Assembly: GCA_021162505.1 (NCBI GenBank)
Contig: JAGGYO010000282.1
Coordinates: 1-18,898 of the forward strand
Direction: 5' to 3'
DNA from: a bacterium
GTDB taxonomy: Bacteria > AUK180
Length of the DNA: 18,898 bases
Shown: positions 6,800 through 13,782 of the stretch, piece by piece
How the letters are laid out: each line of letters opens with the position of its first letter
Position numbering within the stretch: the stretch's first letter is position 1
The notes under the pieces: model-generated
Database searches by the model: none
What the model saw: the letters and a program-made list of their open reading frames with translations, nothing else
What the model was told of the DNA's origin: nothing
Made by a program: the position numbers and the translations under genes

Positions 6800-7776
6800 A
6801 GGAAGGGAAAACAATAGACGAAATCGTTGGATTTTTAAATAATGCTAAGAAAAGAATAAGTAAGATCGTTTACGGACAGGAAAAGGTAAAGGATCTTATT
6901 CTAATATCCATTTTATCCAATGGACATTCTATTATTACCGGTGTGCCAGGATTGGCAAAAACAATGCTTATCAAGCATTTCAGCAAGCTTTTTAAACTAA
7001 GTTTTTCCAGGATCCAGTTCACTCCGGATATGATGCCATCCGATATTATTGGTGCAGAGATCATTGACTTTGATGAGAACAAGAAAAAACATTTTACATT
7101 TCATAAAGGACCCGTTTTTGCGAATCTTATTCTTGCAGATGAGATCAATAGAACTCCACCAAAAACGCAGGCGGCATTATTACAGGCAATGGAAGAAAAA
7201 ACTATTACTGTCGCTGGAATTGCCTACGAGCTGCAAAGACCTTTTTTTGTTTTCGCGACACAAAATCCAATTGAGCAGGAAGGAACTTATCCTTTACCGG
7301 AAGCGGAATTAGATAGATTTCTCTTCAATATTGAAATGGATTATCCTAAAAACGATATAGAGATCGACATTAGCGCTAATTACCCGGATATTGAAAATAT
7401 TGAATTGGAGTCCATTATTGATGGGAATAAACTCGTGAAATATATTGATTTTATCAAAAATATTGAAATATCAAAAGAATTGATTGAGAAGATCGTCGAA
7501 CTCATAAGAAATACAAGACCAAATACTACAAAATTTGATTTTATAAAAAATTATTTAAAGTGGGGAGCCGGACCGAGAGCAAGCCAATACCTTATGCATG
7601 CTTCAAAGGCAATGGCATTATTGAAAGGTCATTCTATTGTAAGTGATGAGGATGTAAAAAACCTTATTTATCCTATAATAAAACATAGGATCATCTTAAG
7701 CTTTTCAGCAAATGCTGAGAATATAAACAAAGAAGAGATCTTAGATAGATTATTAAAAGAGCTACGGTGGCAGTAG
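6781..7776 (+). CDS. MoxR-family AAA+ ATPase
   Basis: This 331-residue protein is a clear MoxR ATPase, a chaperone-like AAA+ enzyme that helps mature or insert partner complexes. Walker A is GVPGLAKT (54-61), Walker B is LILADEINR (116-124), sensor 1 lies in FATQNPIEQEGTYPLPEAE (158-176), an arginine-finger candidate is at 179, and the sensor 2 region has W-G-A-G-P-R near 255. Length is normal for the family. The ATG at 6781 has AAGGA six bases upstream and lies within the end of the TPR/NTF2 gene. MoxR genes are normally followed by DUF58 and von Willebrand factor A genes. Here a convergent rlmB-like gene comes next, and no such partner occurs in the window. Confidence 0.95.
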   Translation: MANSKLKEGKTIDEIVGFLNNAKKRISKIVYGQEKVKDLILISILSNGHSIITGVPGLAKTMLIKHFSKLFKLSFSRIQFTPDMMPSDIIGAEIIDFDENKKKHFTFHKGPVFANLILADEINRTPPKTQAALLQAMEEKTITVAGIAYELQRPFFVFATQNPIEQEGTYPLPEAELDRFLFNIEMDYPKNDIEIDISANYPDIENIELESIIDGNKLVKYIDFIKNIEISKELIEKIVELIRNTRPNTTKFDFIKNYLKWGAGPRASQYLMHASKAMALLKGHSIVSDEDVKNLIYPIIKHRIILSFSANAENINKEEILDRLLKELRWQ

Positions 7777-7795
7777 CACAAATCGCAGTACTGAA

Positions 7796-7814
7796 AAATA
7801 TTAAACAAATATTT
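7796..7814. terminator. Possible weak bidirectional terminator between convergent genes
   Basis: AAATATT and AATATTT form a perfect 7-bp stem with a 5-base loop in the 50-base gap between the MoxR gene and the convergent methyltransferase gene. All pairs are A-T, so the hairpin is weak. A run of six T follows about 18 bases later on the + strand. Position supports a terminator; stability does not. Confidence 0.3.
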
Positions 7815-7826
7815 AATGAGTATATA

Positions 7827-8546
7827 TTAATTTTTTAAAACAAATGCAGCAATTGCAAATGAAACTGAAACATTCATTGATTCGACATTATTCTCCATAG
7901 GTATCTTCAAAACATGGTCACATTCTTTCAATAGTCCCAATCGTATCCCTTCGCCCTCATTCCCGAGAATGAGAGCAATCCCGTTATCATCTTTATAGTT
8001 CGTTATATCCATATCTCCATTCATATCAAGTCCAAGTATCGTTATATTTTTTTCCTTCAGTAACATTACTTCCTTTAAGAGATTGTGGGTTTTGCAAATA
8101 AGCAATTTATTTATATTCCCCTGAGAGATCCTTTCAACTTCCGGAGTGATCCCCGCCGAGTTATGTTTGGGAATGACCAAGCCATGAACACCTAATGCAG
8201 CAGCGGTTCTAATAATGGAACCAAGATTATGGACATCTTGAATACGGTCAAGAAGAACAATAAAGGGCATTTCATTGTTTGCCTCCGCATATTTCAATAT
8301 TTCCAATATGGGAAAATATTTTCTTTTCCCAAGGAACAACACTACGCCCTGGGCATTCATGGGATAACTGGCTTTGAATTTTTTTGCTGATATGATCTCG
8401 GTTTTTATCTCTTTGTTTCTCGCAAGTTCTCCGATCTTCCTGATCTTTTCACCCACACTACCTTCTTTTATCAGGAGTTTAATAAACACTCTGTCGTCTT
8501 TTTTTAATGCCTCATATACTGAATTTCTTCCGTAGATCTTCTGCAT
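7827..8546 (-). CDS. RlmB/TrmH-family (SPOUT) rRNA 2'-O-methyltransferase
   Basis: The 239-residue product matches the RlmB branch of SPOUT methyltransferases, which methylate the 2'-OH of a guanosine in 23S rRNA using S-adenosylmethionine. Residues 1-75 form the small substrate-binding domain (IYGRNSVYEAL start). The knotted catalytic domain follows: motif 1 around N107 to R113 (NLGSIIRTA), motif 2 LILGNEGEG (about 192-200), and motif 3 around 216-228 (IPMENNVESMNVS). Motif 3 has ESMNVS where most relatives have SLNVS. The ATG at 8546 begins one base after the gltX stop. A TTG nine bases further up would overlap gltX and is less likely. Adjacency to gltX echoes the gltX-cysE-cysS-rlmB cluster known in Firmicutes. 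The exact rRNA or tRNA target is unproven. Confidence 0.88.
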   Translation of the reverse strand: MQKIYGRNSVYEALKKDDRVFIKLLIKEGSVGEKIRKIGELARNKEIKTEIISAKKFKASYPMNAQGVVLFLGKRKYFPILEILKYAEANNEMPFIVLLDRIQDVHNLGSIIRTAAALGVHGLVIPKHNSAGITPEVERISQGNINKLLICKTHNLLKEVMLLKEKNITILGLDMNGDMDITNYKDDNGIALILGNEGEGIRLGLLKECDHVLKIPMENNVESMNVSVSFAIAAFVLKN

Positions 8547-8547
8547 T

Positions 8548-9984
8548 TTACTCAAATTCCTTTATAGCCGCTTCAAATCTTCTTATTAATTCTTCTTTTG
8601 AAAGTAGGATGAAAAAATATTGCAGCTGTGCGCCTTCTTCTTTTCCAGAGAGGATCTTTCTCATTGGAATATATAATTCCTTCCCTTTAATACCAAATTC
8701 TTTTGATAGGAATTTAAACGCTTTTCCCACATTGCTCAGATCTAAAGATCCCGATTTTTTTATAAAGATAAGCATCTTTTTTAAAAGTGCAATATAATTT
8801 TCGTTCAAAGGTCCCACAAGTTCCTTTTCTAATTTCCATTCCGTGAAATCAGTAATATGTGATTCCACATCATTTAATGTAAAAAAATGATCTTTCAATG
8901 CTTTAATATACCTTAATGCTTTTTCTCTGTTTTTATTAAAAAATTCATGGTCCAAGATATTGGGAGTAAGGGAAAGTATCTCTTCGGGATCCCTTTTTCT
9001 TAAGTAAATTCCGTTTATCCAATGCAATTTGTCAATATTCATCATTGCGGGAGTTTTTGATACATGTTCCAAAGAAAATAGTTTTGACATTTCTTCTAAT
9101 GATAATATCTCCTCTTGTTTCCCATCCTTTTCCGGGGCGGACCACCCTAATAGCGCCAAGAAATTATCTATTGCTTCAGGTAAAAATCCTTGTTTTTTAA
9201 ATTCTTCCACCGAGGTGGCACCGTGTCTTTTTGATAATCTCGTGCCATCGACACCTAATATCATTGAAACATGGGCAAAAATTGGCAAGGGGAAGCCCAG
9301 TGATTCATAAAGCATCACCTGTTTTGGTGTATTTGAAAGGTGATCATCTCCTCTTATAATATGAGTGATCTTCATAAGAGCATCATCTATTACCACGCTA
9401 TAATTGTATGTAGGATATCCATTGGAACGCATTATTACAAAATCGCCAAGTATTTCCGAATCAAATTCCATATCCCCGTGGATCAAGTCCTTGAATACGA
9501 TCTTCTTATGTTCCGGTACTTTGAACCGTATTGAAAACTGTTTTTCCTTTTCAATATTCTCTTTTAATTTTTCCGGAGTCAAATTTCTACATTTGCCGGA
9601 ATATTTTACCGGTGCACCGCTCTTTAATTGCTCATCTCTTTCTTTTTTTAATTCTTCCGGACTGCAAAAACATGGATATGCATCACCCGTATCAATTAAT
9701 TTATCTAAATATTTTTTATATAGATCAAATCGATGTGTTTGATAATAGGGACCGAAGTTCCCGCCGATTTCTGGTCCCTCATCCCAGGACAAGCCAAGCC
9801 ACTTTAAACTTCTTATAAGATTATCCACTGATTCTTTTGTAGATCTTTCAATATCGGTGTCCTCTATTCGTAAGATATATTTTCCATTATATCTTTTGGC
9901 AAAAAGGTAATTAAATAATGCTGTCCTGGCTCCGCCAATATGCAATAAACCCGTTGGGGACGGGGCAAATCTCACCCGTATCAT
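8548..9984 (-). CDS. gltX: Glutamyl-tRNA synthetase
   Basis: This 478-residue class I synthetase attaches glutamate to tRNA-Glu in the cytoplasm. The HIGH-type motif is HIGG at 15-18 within APSPTGLLHIGG, and the KMSKS-type loop is RLSKRHG at 249-255. A possible zinc site is C105-x-C107 with C132, as in the E. coli enzyme. The anticodon-binding C-terminal helices fill about 320-478, and length is normal. If the organism lacks a separate glutaminyl enzyme it may also charge tRNA-Gln, which cannot be decided here. The ATG at 9984 has AAGGAG six bases upstream and overlaps the end of hldD by four bases (ATGA). The gene is the fourth of five in a coupled operon with sugar-nucleotide genes. Confidence 0.97.
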   Translation of the reverse strand: MIRVRFAPSPTGLLHIGGARTALFNYLFAKRYNGKYILRIEDTDIERSTKESVDNLIRSLKWLGLSWDEGPEIGGNFGPYYQTHRFDLYKKYLDKLIDTGDAYPCFCSPEELKKERDEQLKSGAPVKYSGKCRNLTPEKLKENIEKEKQFSIRFKVPEHKKIVFKDLIHGDMEFDSEILGDFVIMRSNGYPTYNYSVVIDDALMKITHIIRGDDHLSNTPKQVMLYESLGFPLPIFAHVSMILGVDGTRLSKRHGATSVEEFKKQGFLPEAIDNFLALLGWSAPEKDGKQEEILSLEEMSKLFSLEHVSKTPAMMNIDKLHWINGIYLRKRDPEEILSLTPNILDHEFFNKNREKALRYIKALKDHFFTLNDVESHITDFTEWKLEKELVGPLNENYIALLKKMLIFIKKSGSLDLSNVGKAFKFLSKEFGIKGKELYIPMRKILSGKEEGAQLQYFFILLSKEELIRRFEAAIKEFE

Positions 9985-10910
9985 TCAAATTCTCCTTTTG
10001 TTTTTAAATTCTCAATGAGTGTGGAGATCCCTCTTTCTATATTCCATTGAGATCTATAACCGATCTTTTCAGACAAGTTCAGATCCGCCTCAGTATGGTC
10101 TTGATAAAATGTAAATGGATTATCAATATATTCAATTTGTAAATTTGTTCCCAATTCGCTGTTTATGATTTCTACTACCCTATTGAATGTAGTGGCACTG
10201 CCGGATCCGAGGTTATAAATTCCGCTAATACCGGATTTATAGGTGGAGATGATACCTGACACGATATCTTTTATATATACGAAATCTCTCTTTTGTTCGC
10301 CCATTTTAAATAATCTGGGATGCTCTTCCCTTAACATCTTTACACATAATTGGTACACCATTGATGCGAATTTACCCTTATATTTTTCCTTTTCACCATA
10401 AACATTAAAAAACCGTAATCCTGTGATCTGGGATTTTACACCATTTTTTAAATGATGTTTTGTGATATTATCCATCATGAATTTAGAAAAAGCATAAACA
10501 TTTTCAGGTGAATCACCATCGTCCAATTTATTGGGTCCGGGTTTTTTACCATATACCGATGCAGAAGAAGCATAAATGACGGGAATTTGGTTGGGTATGG
10601 TAAATTCAAGTAATTTCTTGAAGGAAAGAACATTTATCTTTGTCATTTTATATTGATCTGTAACGGTAGTATCTGAAATTGCGCCGATATGGAAGATAAC
10701 ATTGGGCTCAAGGTCTTTTACAAATTCCATAAAATCTTCATCACCTATTGAATATGGGTAAAATATTCCACGGAAGCCCTTTAAATTCTTAAAATTACCG
10801 GACCAGAAATTATCTATTGCATATATCTTTGCTTCTTTGTATTCGTCTTGTAATGCAAGCGTGAGTGTTGACCCGATGAATCCGGCTGCGCCGGTGATCA
10901 GTATTTTCAT
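9981..10910 (-). CDS. hldD: ADP-L-glycero-D-manno-heptose 6-epimerase
   Basis: The 309-residue product is a short-chain dehydrogenase-type epimerase that inverts C6 of ADP-D,D-heptose to give the L,D-heptose used in the lipopolysaccharide core. The nucleotide-binding motif is TGAAGFIG (6-13), with D33 ending the second strand. Catalytic residues are in ASSAS (114-118) and Y139-x-x-x-K143. HldD-specific blocks are present: IGAISDTTV (about 75-83), GLRFFNVYGEKEKYKGKFAS (about 162-182) and IEYIDNPFTFYQ followed by an AD-L block near the end. Length equals E. coli HldD (310). It overlaps its neighbours on both sides by four bases, with GAGGTG as ribosome binding site. A related UDP-glucose-type epimerase is the alternative, but the specific blocks argue against it. 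The other heptose genes (hldE, gmhA, gmhB) are not in this window. Confidence 0.85.
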   Translation of the reverse strand: MKILITGAAGFIGSTLTLALQDEYKEAKIYAIDNFWSGNFKNLKGFRGIFYPYSIGDEDFMEFVKDLEPNVIFHIGAISDTTVTDQYKMTKINVLSFKKLLEFTIPNQIPVIYASSASVYGKKPGPNKLDDGDSPENVYAFSKFMMDNITKHHLKNGVKSQITGLRFFNVYGEKEKYKGKFASMVYQLCVKMLREEHPRLFKMGEQKRDFVYIKDIVSGIISTYKSGISGIYNLGSGSATTFNRVVEIINSELGTNLQIEYIDNPFTFYQDHTEADLNLSEKIGYRSQWNIERGISTLIENLKTKGEFE

Positions 10911-12034
10911 TCTTTCACCTCTTTATAAAAATCTTCTATGGTTTTCACCACCAATTCTATTTCATCTTCACGCAATTCTGGAAAAATTGGAAGAGACAAA
11001 ACCTCATTTCCAATCTTCTCGGCTATTGGAAAATCCCCTTCTTTATAATTCAAGGAATTAAAGCCCTTTTGCAAATGAAGCGGGGTTTTATAATATATTT
11101 TTGTTCCTATCTCCTTTTTATATAAAAAATTGTATAAAAGATCGCGTTTTTCCTTCACTTTAATAGTATACAAATTATAAATATGCGTAGACATTTCTGA
11201 TTCATAGGGAATTTCAATATATTCATCAAGTCCCTTTTTATGAAATAATTCATTATATAGTTTAGCATGTTCCATTCTCAACCCATTCCAATTATCAATA
11301 TACTTCAATTTTTCCATGAGAACAACGGCTTGCAAGGTATCTAATCTTGAATTTACCCCAATTGATTCAGAATAATTATTGTTTAATTCTCCGTGATTTC
11401 TCATCTTAAGCATTTCATTGTAATATTTCTCATTTTTAGTAACGATCATGCCTGCATCACCATAGGCACCCAAACTTTTGGTGGGATAAAAGGAAAATGC
11501 TCCCAGAATTCCCAGTGTACCCACTTTTTCACTTCCATACTCTGTTCCAAACGCTTGACAGGCGTCTTCAATTATAAATAGATCGTGCTGCTTTGCAATT
11601 TTCATTATAAAATTCATGTCTGCTGCTTGACCATAAAGGTGAACGGGCATAATGGCTTTGGTATTTGAATTTATTTTTTTCTCTATTGCTCCCGGATTAA
11701 TATTAAAGGTTCTTTCGTCAATATCAACAAATATCGGTGTAGCACCGGTCCTGTATATAGCAATAGCAGTAGAAGCATGAGTAAAGGGAGTTGTAATAAC
11801 CTCGTCTCCCGGGCCGATACCTAATATTTCAAAAGATAACCATAAGGCATCGCTTCCTGATGCCACTCCGATTGCATAGGGGACATCTAAATATTCCGTC
11901 ATCTTTACCTCAAAATCATTTAATTCCTTTCCTAATATAAAGTTCTGTTTTTCGAAAATCCCCTCAAAACCCATGAAAATATTGTTTTTTATATATCTAT
12001 ACTGTCTGCTAAGATCAAGAAAAGGTACCTTCAT
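10907..12034 (-). CDS. DegT/DnrJ/EryC1-family sugar aminotransferase
   Basis: This 375-residue enzyme transfers an amino group, usually from glutamate, onto a keto sugar nucleotide with pyridoxal phosphate. The PLP lysine is K186 in SFYPTKSLGAYGDAG. D157 in IIEDACQ would hold the pyridine nitrogen. GSDAL (60-64) and FTHASTA (84-90) are cofactor-phosphate and substrate regions typical of the family. Length is normal. The gene directly follows a Gfo/Idh/MocA oxidoreductase with a one-base stop/start overlap (TAATG). This is the pairing used in WbpB/WbpE-type routes, where C3 of UDP-N-acetylglucosaminuronate is oxidised and then aminated. Other 3- or 4-keto sugars are equally possible. The enzyme class is firm and the sugar is not. 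Confidence 0.9.
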   Translation of the reverse strand: MKVPFLDLSRQYRYIKNNIFMGFEGIFEKQNFILGKELNDFEVKMTEYLDVPYAIGVASGSDALWLSFEILGIGPGDEVITTPFTHASTAIAIYRTGATPIFVDIDERTFNINPGAIEKKINSNTKAIMPVHLYGQAADMNFIMKIAKQHDLFIIEDACQAFGTEYGSEKVGTLGILGAFSFYPTKSLGAYGDAGMIVTKNEKYYNEMLKMRNHGELNNNYSESIGVNSRLDTLQAVVLMEKLKYIDNWNGLRMEHAKLYNELFHKKGLDEYIEIPYESEMSTHIYNLYTIKVKEKRDLLYNFLYKKEIGTKIYYKTPLHLQKGFNSLNYKEGDFPIAEKIGNEVLSLPIFPELREDEIELVVKTIEDFYKEVKE

Positions 12035-13086
12035 TATGTTTTTCCAAGTTTGCTATTATGTGGAGTTGCCGAGATAATAACGGGTTTTCCTGTTTCAGCC
12101 GACTCATATATCGAATGAATGATCTCAAGTGATTTTTTACCTTCTGCACCATCTATAAGACCCGCCTTATTGTTCATTATTGAATCAACAACATGTTCCA
12201 AGTATGCTTTATGGCCAAACCCATAAACATTGGGTGGATTAACAGAGTATTTTTCAATAATATTTTCATCTTCCGGTAATTTTTTTTCAAATTTCCATGT
12301 TACGATCTTGTTCATTGCAAAACCGCCTATTTCCACAGTTCCTTTTTCCCCATAAATATTAATAGAGCCTTCCAGATCTTCGGGTGAAGTATTGGTTGTG
12401 GCCTCAATTGTACCCATGGCTCCGGAATGACACCTTAAAACCGCAATACCCGTATCCTCAACTTCAATTTTATGGAAAAATGTATCTGTATAGGCAAAGA
12501 GCTCTTTGATGGGACCCAGCATCCATTGCAACATATCAATATGATGGGAGGATTGATTTGTTAGTACTCCCCCGTCCATTGACCATGTACCATGCCAATT
12601 ATCCATATCGTAATATTTTTGAGCGCGGCGCCAATGAATTCTAACGGTGCCGAGATAAATTCTGCCAAACCTTCCTTTTTCAACTGCTTCTCTTAACTTT
12701 ATAATCGGCAAATTGAAACGGTTTTGTTTCACGATAAATAGGCGAGTACCCTCTTTTTTACATGTATTTATCATATTATCCGCATCTTCCAGTTTTAAAG
12801 CCATTGGTTTCTCTACAATGATATTGTCAATATACGGAACAAGATCTATTGTATGTTTTGCGTGAAAACCGGAGGGGGTACATATATTTATGACATCAAG
12901 TGTTTCTTTTTTTGCCATTGCCATATAATCGGTATAGAATGGCACATTAAATTTTTTGGAGAATTCAATTGCTTTTTTTTCATCAATATCACAAACTGCT
13001 GTCAGTTTTGCATGCTCCATATTTGAAAGTAATGTTGCATGCCTTATTCCTATTCTGCCACAGCCCACCAAACCGAAGTTCAACAT
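12034..13086 (-). CDS. Gfo/Idh/MocA-family sugar-nucleotide oxidoreductase
   Basis: The 350-residue product is an NAD(P)-dependent sugar dehydrogenase. The Rossmann motif is G8-C-G10-R-I-G13, the family's catalytic EKP is at 92-94, and the active-site stretch GGVLTNQSSHHIDMLQW (172-188) supplies H181/H182 and D184. The HWRRAQKYYDMDNWHGTW block is common in oxidoreductases of polysaccharide loci. The protein fits the WlbA/WbpB role, making a 3-keto sugar for the aminotransferase that follows, but the substrate is inferred. I chose the ATG at 13086 because GGAGG lies five bases upstream. The in-frame TTG at 13098 overlaps the ribosome binding site. It is the first gene of the five-gene operon and has its own promoter. 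Confidence 0.88.
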   Translation of the reverse strand: MLNFGLVGCGRIGIRHATLLSNMEHAKLTAVCDIDEKKAIEFSKKFNVPFYTDYMAMAKKETLDVINICTPSGFHAKHTIDLVPYIDNIIVEKPMALKLEDADNMINTCKKEGTRLFIVKQNRFNLPIIKLREAVEKGRFGRIYLGTVRIHWRRAQKYYDMDNWHGTWSMDGGVLTNQSSHHIDMLQWMLGPIKELFAYTDTFFHKIEVEDTGIAVLRCHSGAMGTIEATTNTSPEDLEGSINIYGEKGTVEIGGFAMNKIVTWKFEKKLPEDENIIEKYSVNPPNVYGFGHKAYLEHVVDSIMNNKAGLIDGAEGKKSLEIIHSIYESAETGKPVIISATPHNSKLGKT

Positions 13087-13091
13087 ATTTG

Positions 13092-13096
13092 CCTCC
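13092..13096 (-). promoter_or_regulatory. Ribosome binding site that sets the oxidoreductase start
   Basis: GGAGG on the - strand, five bases before the ATG at 13086, decides that start over the upstream TTG. Confidence 0.85.
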
Positions 13097-13104
13097 AATT
13101 GTGT

Positions 13105-13133
13105 ATTATACCATATTTAAAGAATTTTTTAAA
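13105..13133 (-). promoter_or_regulatory. Promoter of the sugar/gltX/rlmB operon
   Basis: On the - strand a perfect TATAAT (13110-13105) lies 17 bases from TTTAAA (13133-13128), a four-of-six match to the -35 box. Transcription would start near 13098, leaving a leader of only about 12 bases that begins at the ribosome binding site. Confidence 0.65.
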
Positions 13134-13149
13134 ACCGTTAAGAGGTATT

Positions 13150-13164
13150 ATATTGTTACAATAT
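13150..13164. other. Small palindrome upstream of the sugar operon promoter
   Basis: ATATTG (13150-13155), a 3-base centre TTA, and CAATAT (13159-13164) form a perfect 6-bp inverted repeat about 16 bases upstream of the -35 box. It could be an activator or repressor site. In sequence this AT-rich it could also be chance. Confidence 0.3.
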
Positions 13165-13170
13165 GAAATG

Positions 13171-13222
13171 TTAAACTTAGTACTTAGAACTTTTTTGACT
13201 TTCGACCTTCGACCTTGAACTT
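13171..13222 (-). repeat. Degenerate 7-nt tandem repeat, copy 2
   Basis: On the + strand, units ending in ACTT or ACCT follow one another at 7-base spacing (for example AGTACTT, AGAACTT, TCGACCT twice, TGAACTT), with one 2-base slip in the middle. Read on the - strand, the block order GTTCAA, AGGTC, A-run, CTAAGTACTAAGT is the same as at 655-750. It begins eight bases after the 3' end of tRNA-Leu. Confidence 0.78.
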
Positions 13223-13229
13223 AATTTAA

Positions 13230-13315
13230 TGCCGGAGACGGGACTTGAACCCGTACGAGCAATAATGCTCACTAGGCCCTCAACCTAGCGCGTCTGCCAT
13301 TTCCGCCACCCCGGC
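13230..13315 (-). tRNA. tRNA-Leu, anticodon GAG
   Basis: This 86-base class II tRNA has acceptor GCCGGGG pairing with CTCCGGC (one G-T pair), anticodon stem CTAGG/CCTAG around loop TTGAGGG (anticodon GAG, reads CUC/CUU), a long variable arm GAGCATTATTGCTC, T arm ACGGG-TTCAAGT-CCCGT, and discriminator A as expected for leucine. CCA is not encoded. It lies 12 bases after the secG stop on the same strand. E. coli also places its GAG tRNA-Leu (leuU) directly after secG. Confidence 0.97.
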
Positions 13316-13327
13316 AATTTTAAGTTA

Positions 13328-13780
13328 TTATTTAGAACCAGTATCGGGTTGTGTAGTATTTTCGGTATTTTGTGTTTGCGGTAAAGCGCTTTCTGTTTTA
13401 TTTTCAGTATTGCTGATCTCTTTGGTGGTTGTATCACCGTTGTTATTCGCGGGAACCGGTAATTTTGGCTCTGTTGAAACCGGTTGTATCTTTTCAACCT
13501 TTGTTTTTGGGGCTTTTGTACTTTTCATCAGCGATGACGAGGAGTAATTTCCCTTTGACATAATAGCTAAAACTATCGATAGGATAAAAAATAATGTTCC
13601 TAAAATTATGGTGGTCCTATTCAAAAGTTTGTTGGCTCCTGAGGCGCCGAAGAACTGGTCGCTACCACCGCCGCCACCAAATAAACTTGACAAAGTGCCA
13701 CCTTTTCCGCTTTGCATAAGAATCACAATAATTAAAATTATACAAATAATTACATAAAGTACTAGTAAAAATGTCATCAT
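13328..13780 (-). CDS. secG: SecG, preprotein translocase subunit
   Basis: SecG is the small inner-membrane subunit of the SecYEG export channel. The product shows the family layout: transmembrane helix 1 at about 2-21, the conserved QSGKGG turn (23-28) followed by a Gly-rich cytoplasmic loop with LFGGGGGS and GASGA, and helix 2 at about 57-74. At 150 residues it is about twice the length of a minimal SecG. The extra part (about 76-150) is a Thr/Asn/Pro/Lys-rich, disordered-looking tail that should lie in the periplasm. The ATG at 13780 has GGGAGG seven bases upstream and begins two bases after the tpiA stop. The TTG at 13786 is too close to that site. The tpiA-secG-tRNA-Leu order supports the call. 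Confidence 0.93.
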   Translation of the reverse strand: MMTFLLVLYVIICIILIIVILMQSGKGGTLSSLFGGGGGSDQFFGASGANKLLNRTTIILGTLFFILSIVLAIMSKGNYSSSSLMKSTKAPKTKVEKIQPVSTEPKLPVPANNNGDTTTKEISNTENKTESALPQTQNTENTTQPDTGSK

Positions 13781-13782
13781 GA

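Noticed and set aside
8553..8555. TTG at 8555 as start of the rlmB-like gene
   Set aside because: The ATG at 8546 gives the usual family N-terminus and follows the gltX stop directly. The TTG would overlap gltX with a badly spaced ribosome binding site.
9029..9818. Several + strand open frames inside gltX
   Set aside because: They are antisense shadows of conserved synthetase sequence with no start signals.
13285..13497. Open frame across secG and tRNA-Leu on the - strand
   Set aside because: It ends inside the tRNA and is a shifted frame of the secG tail.
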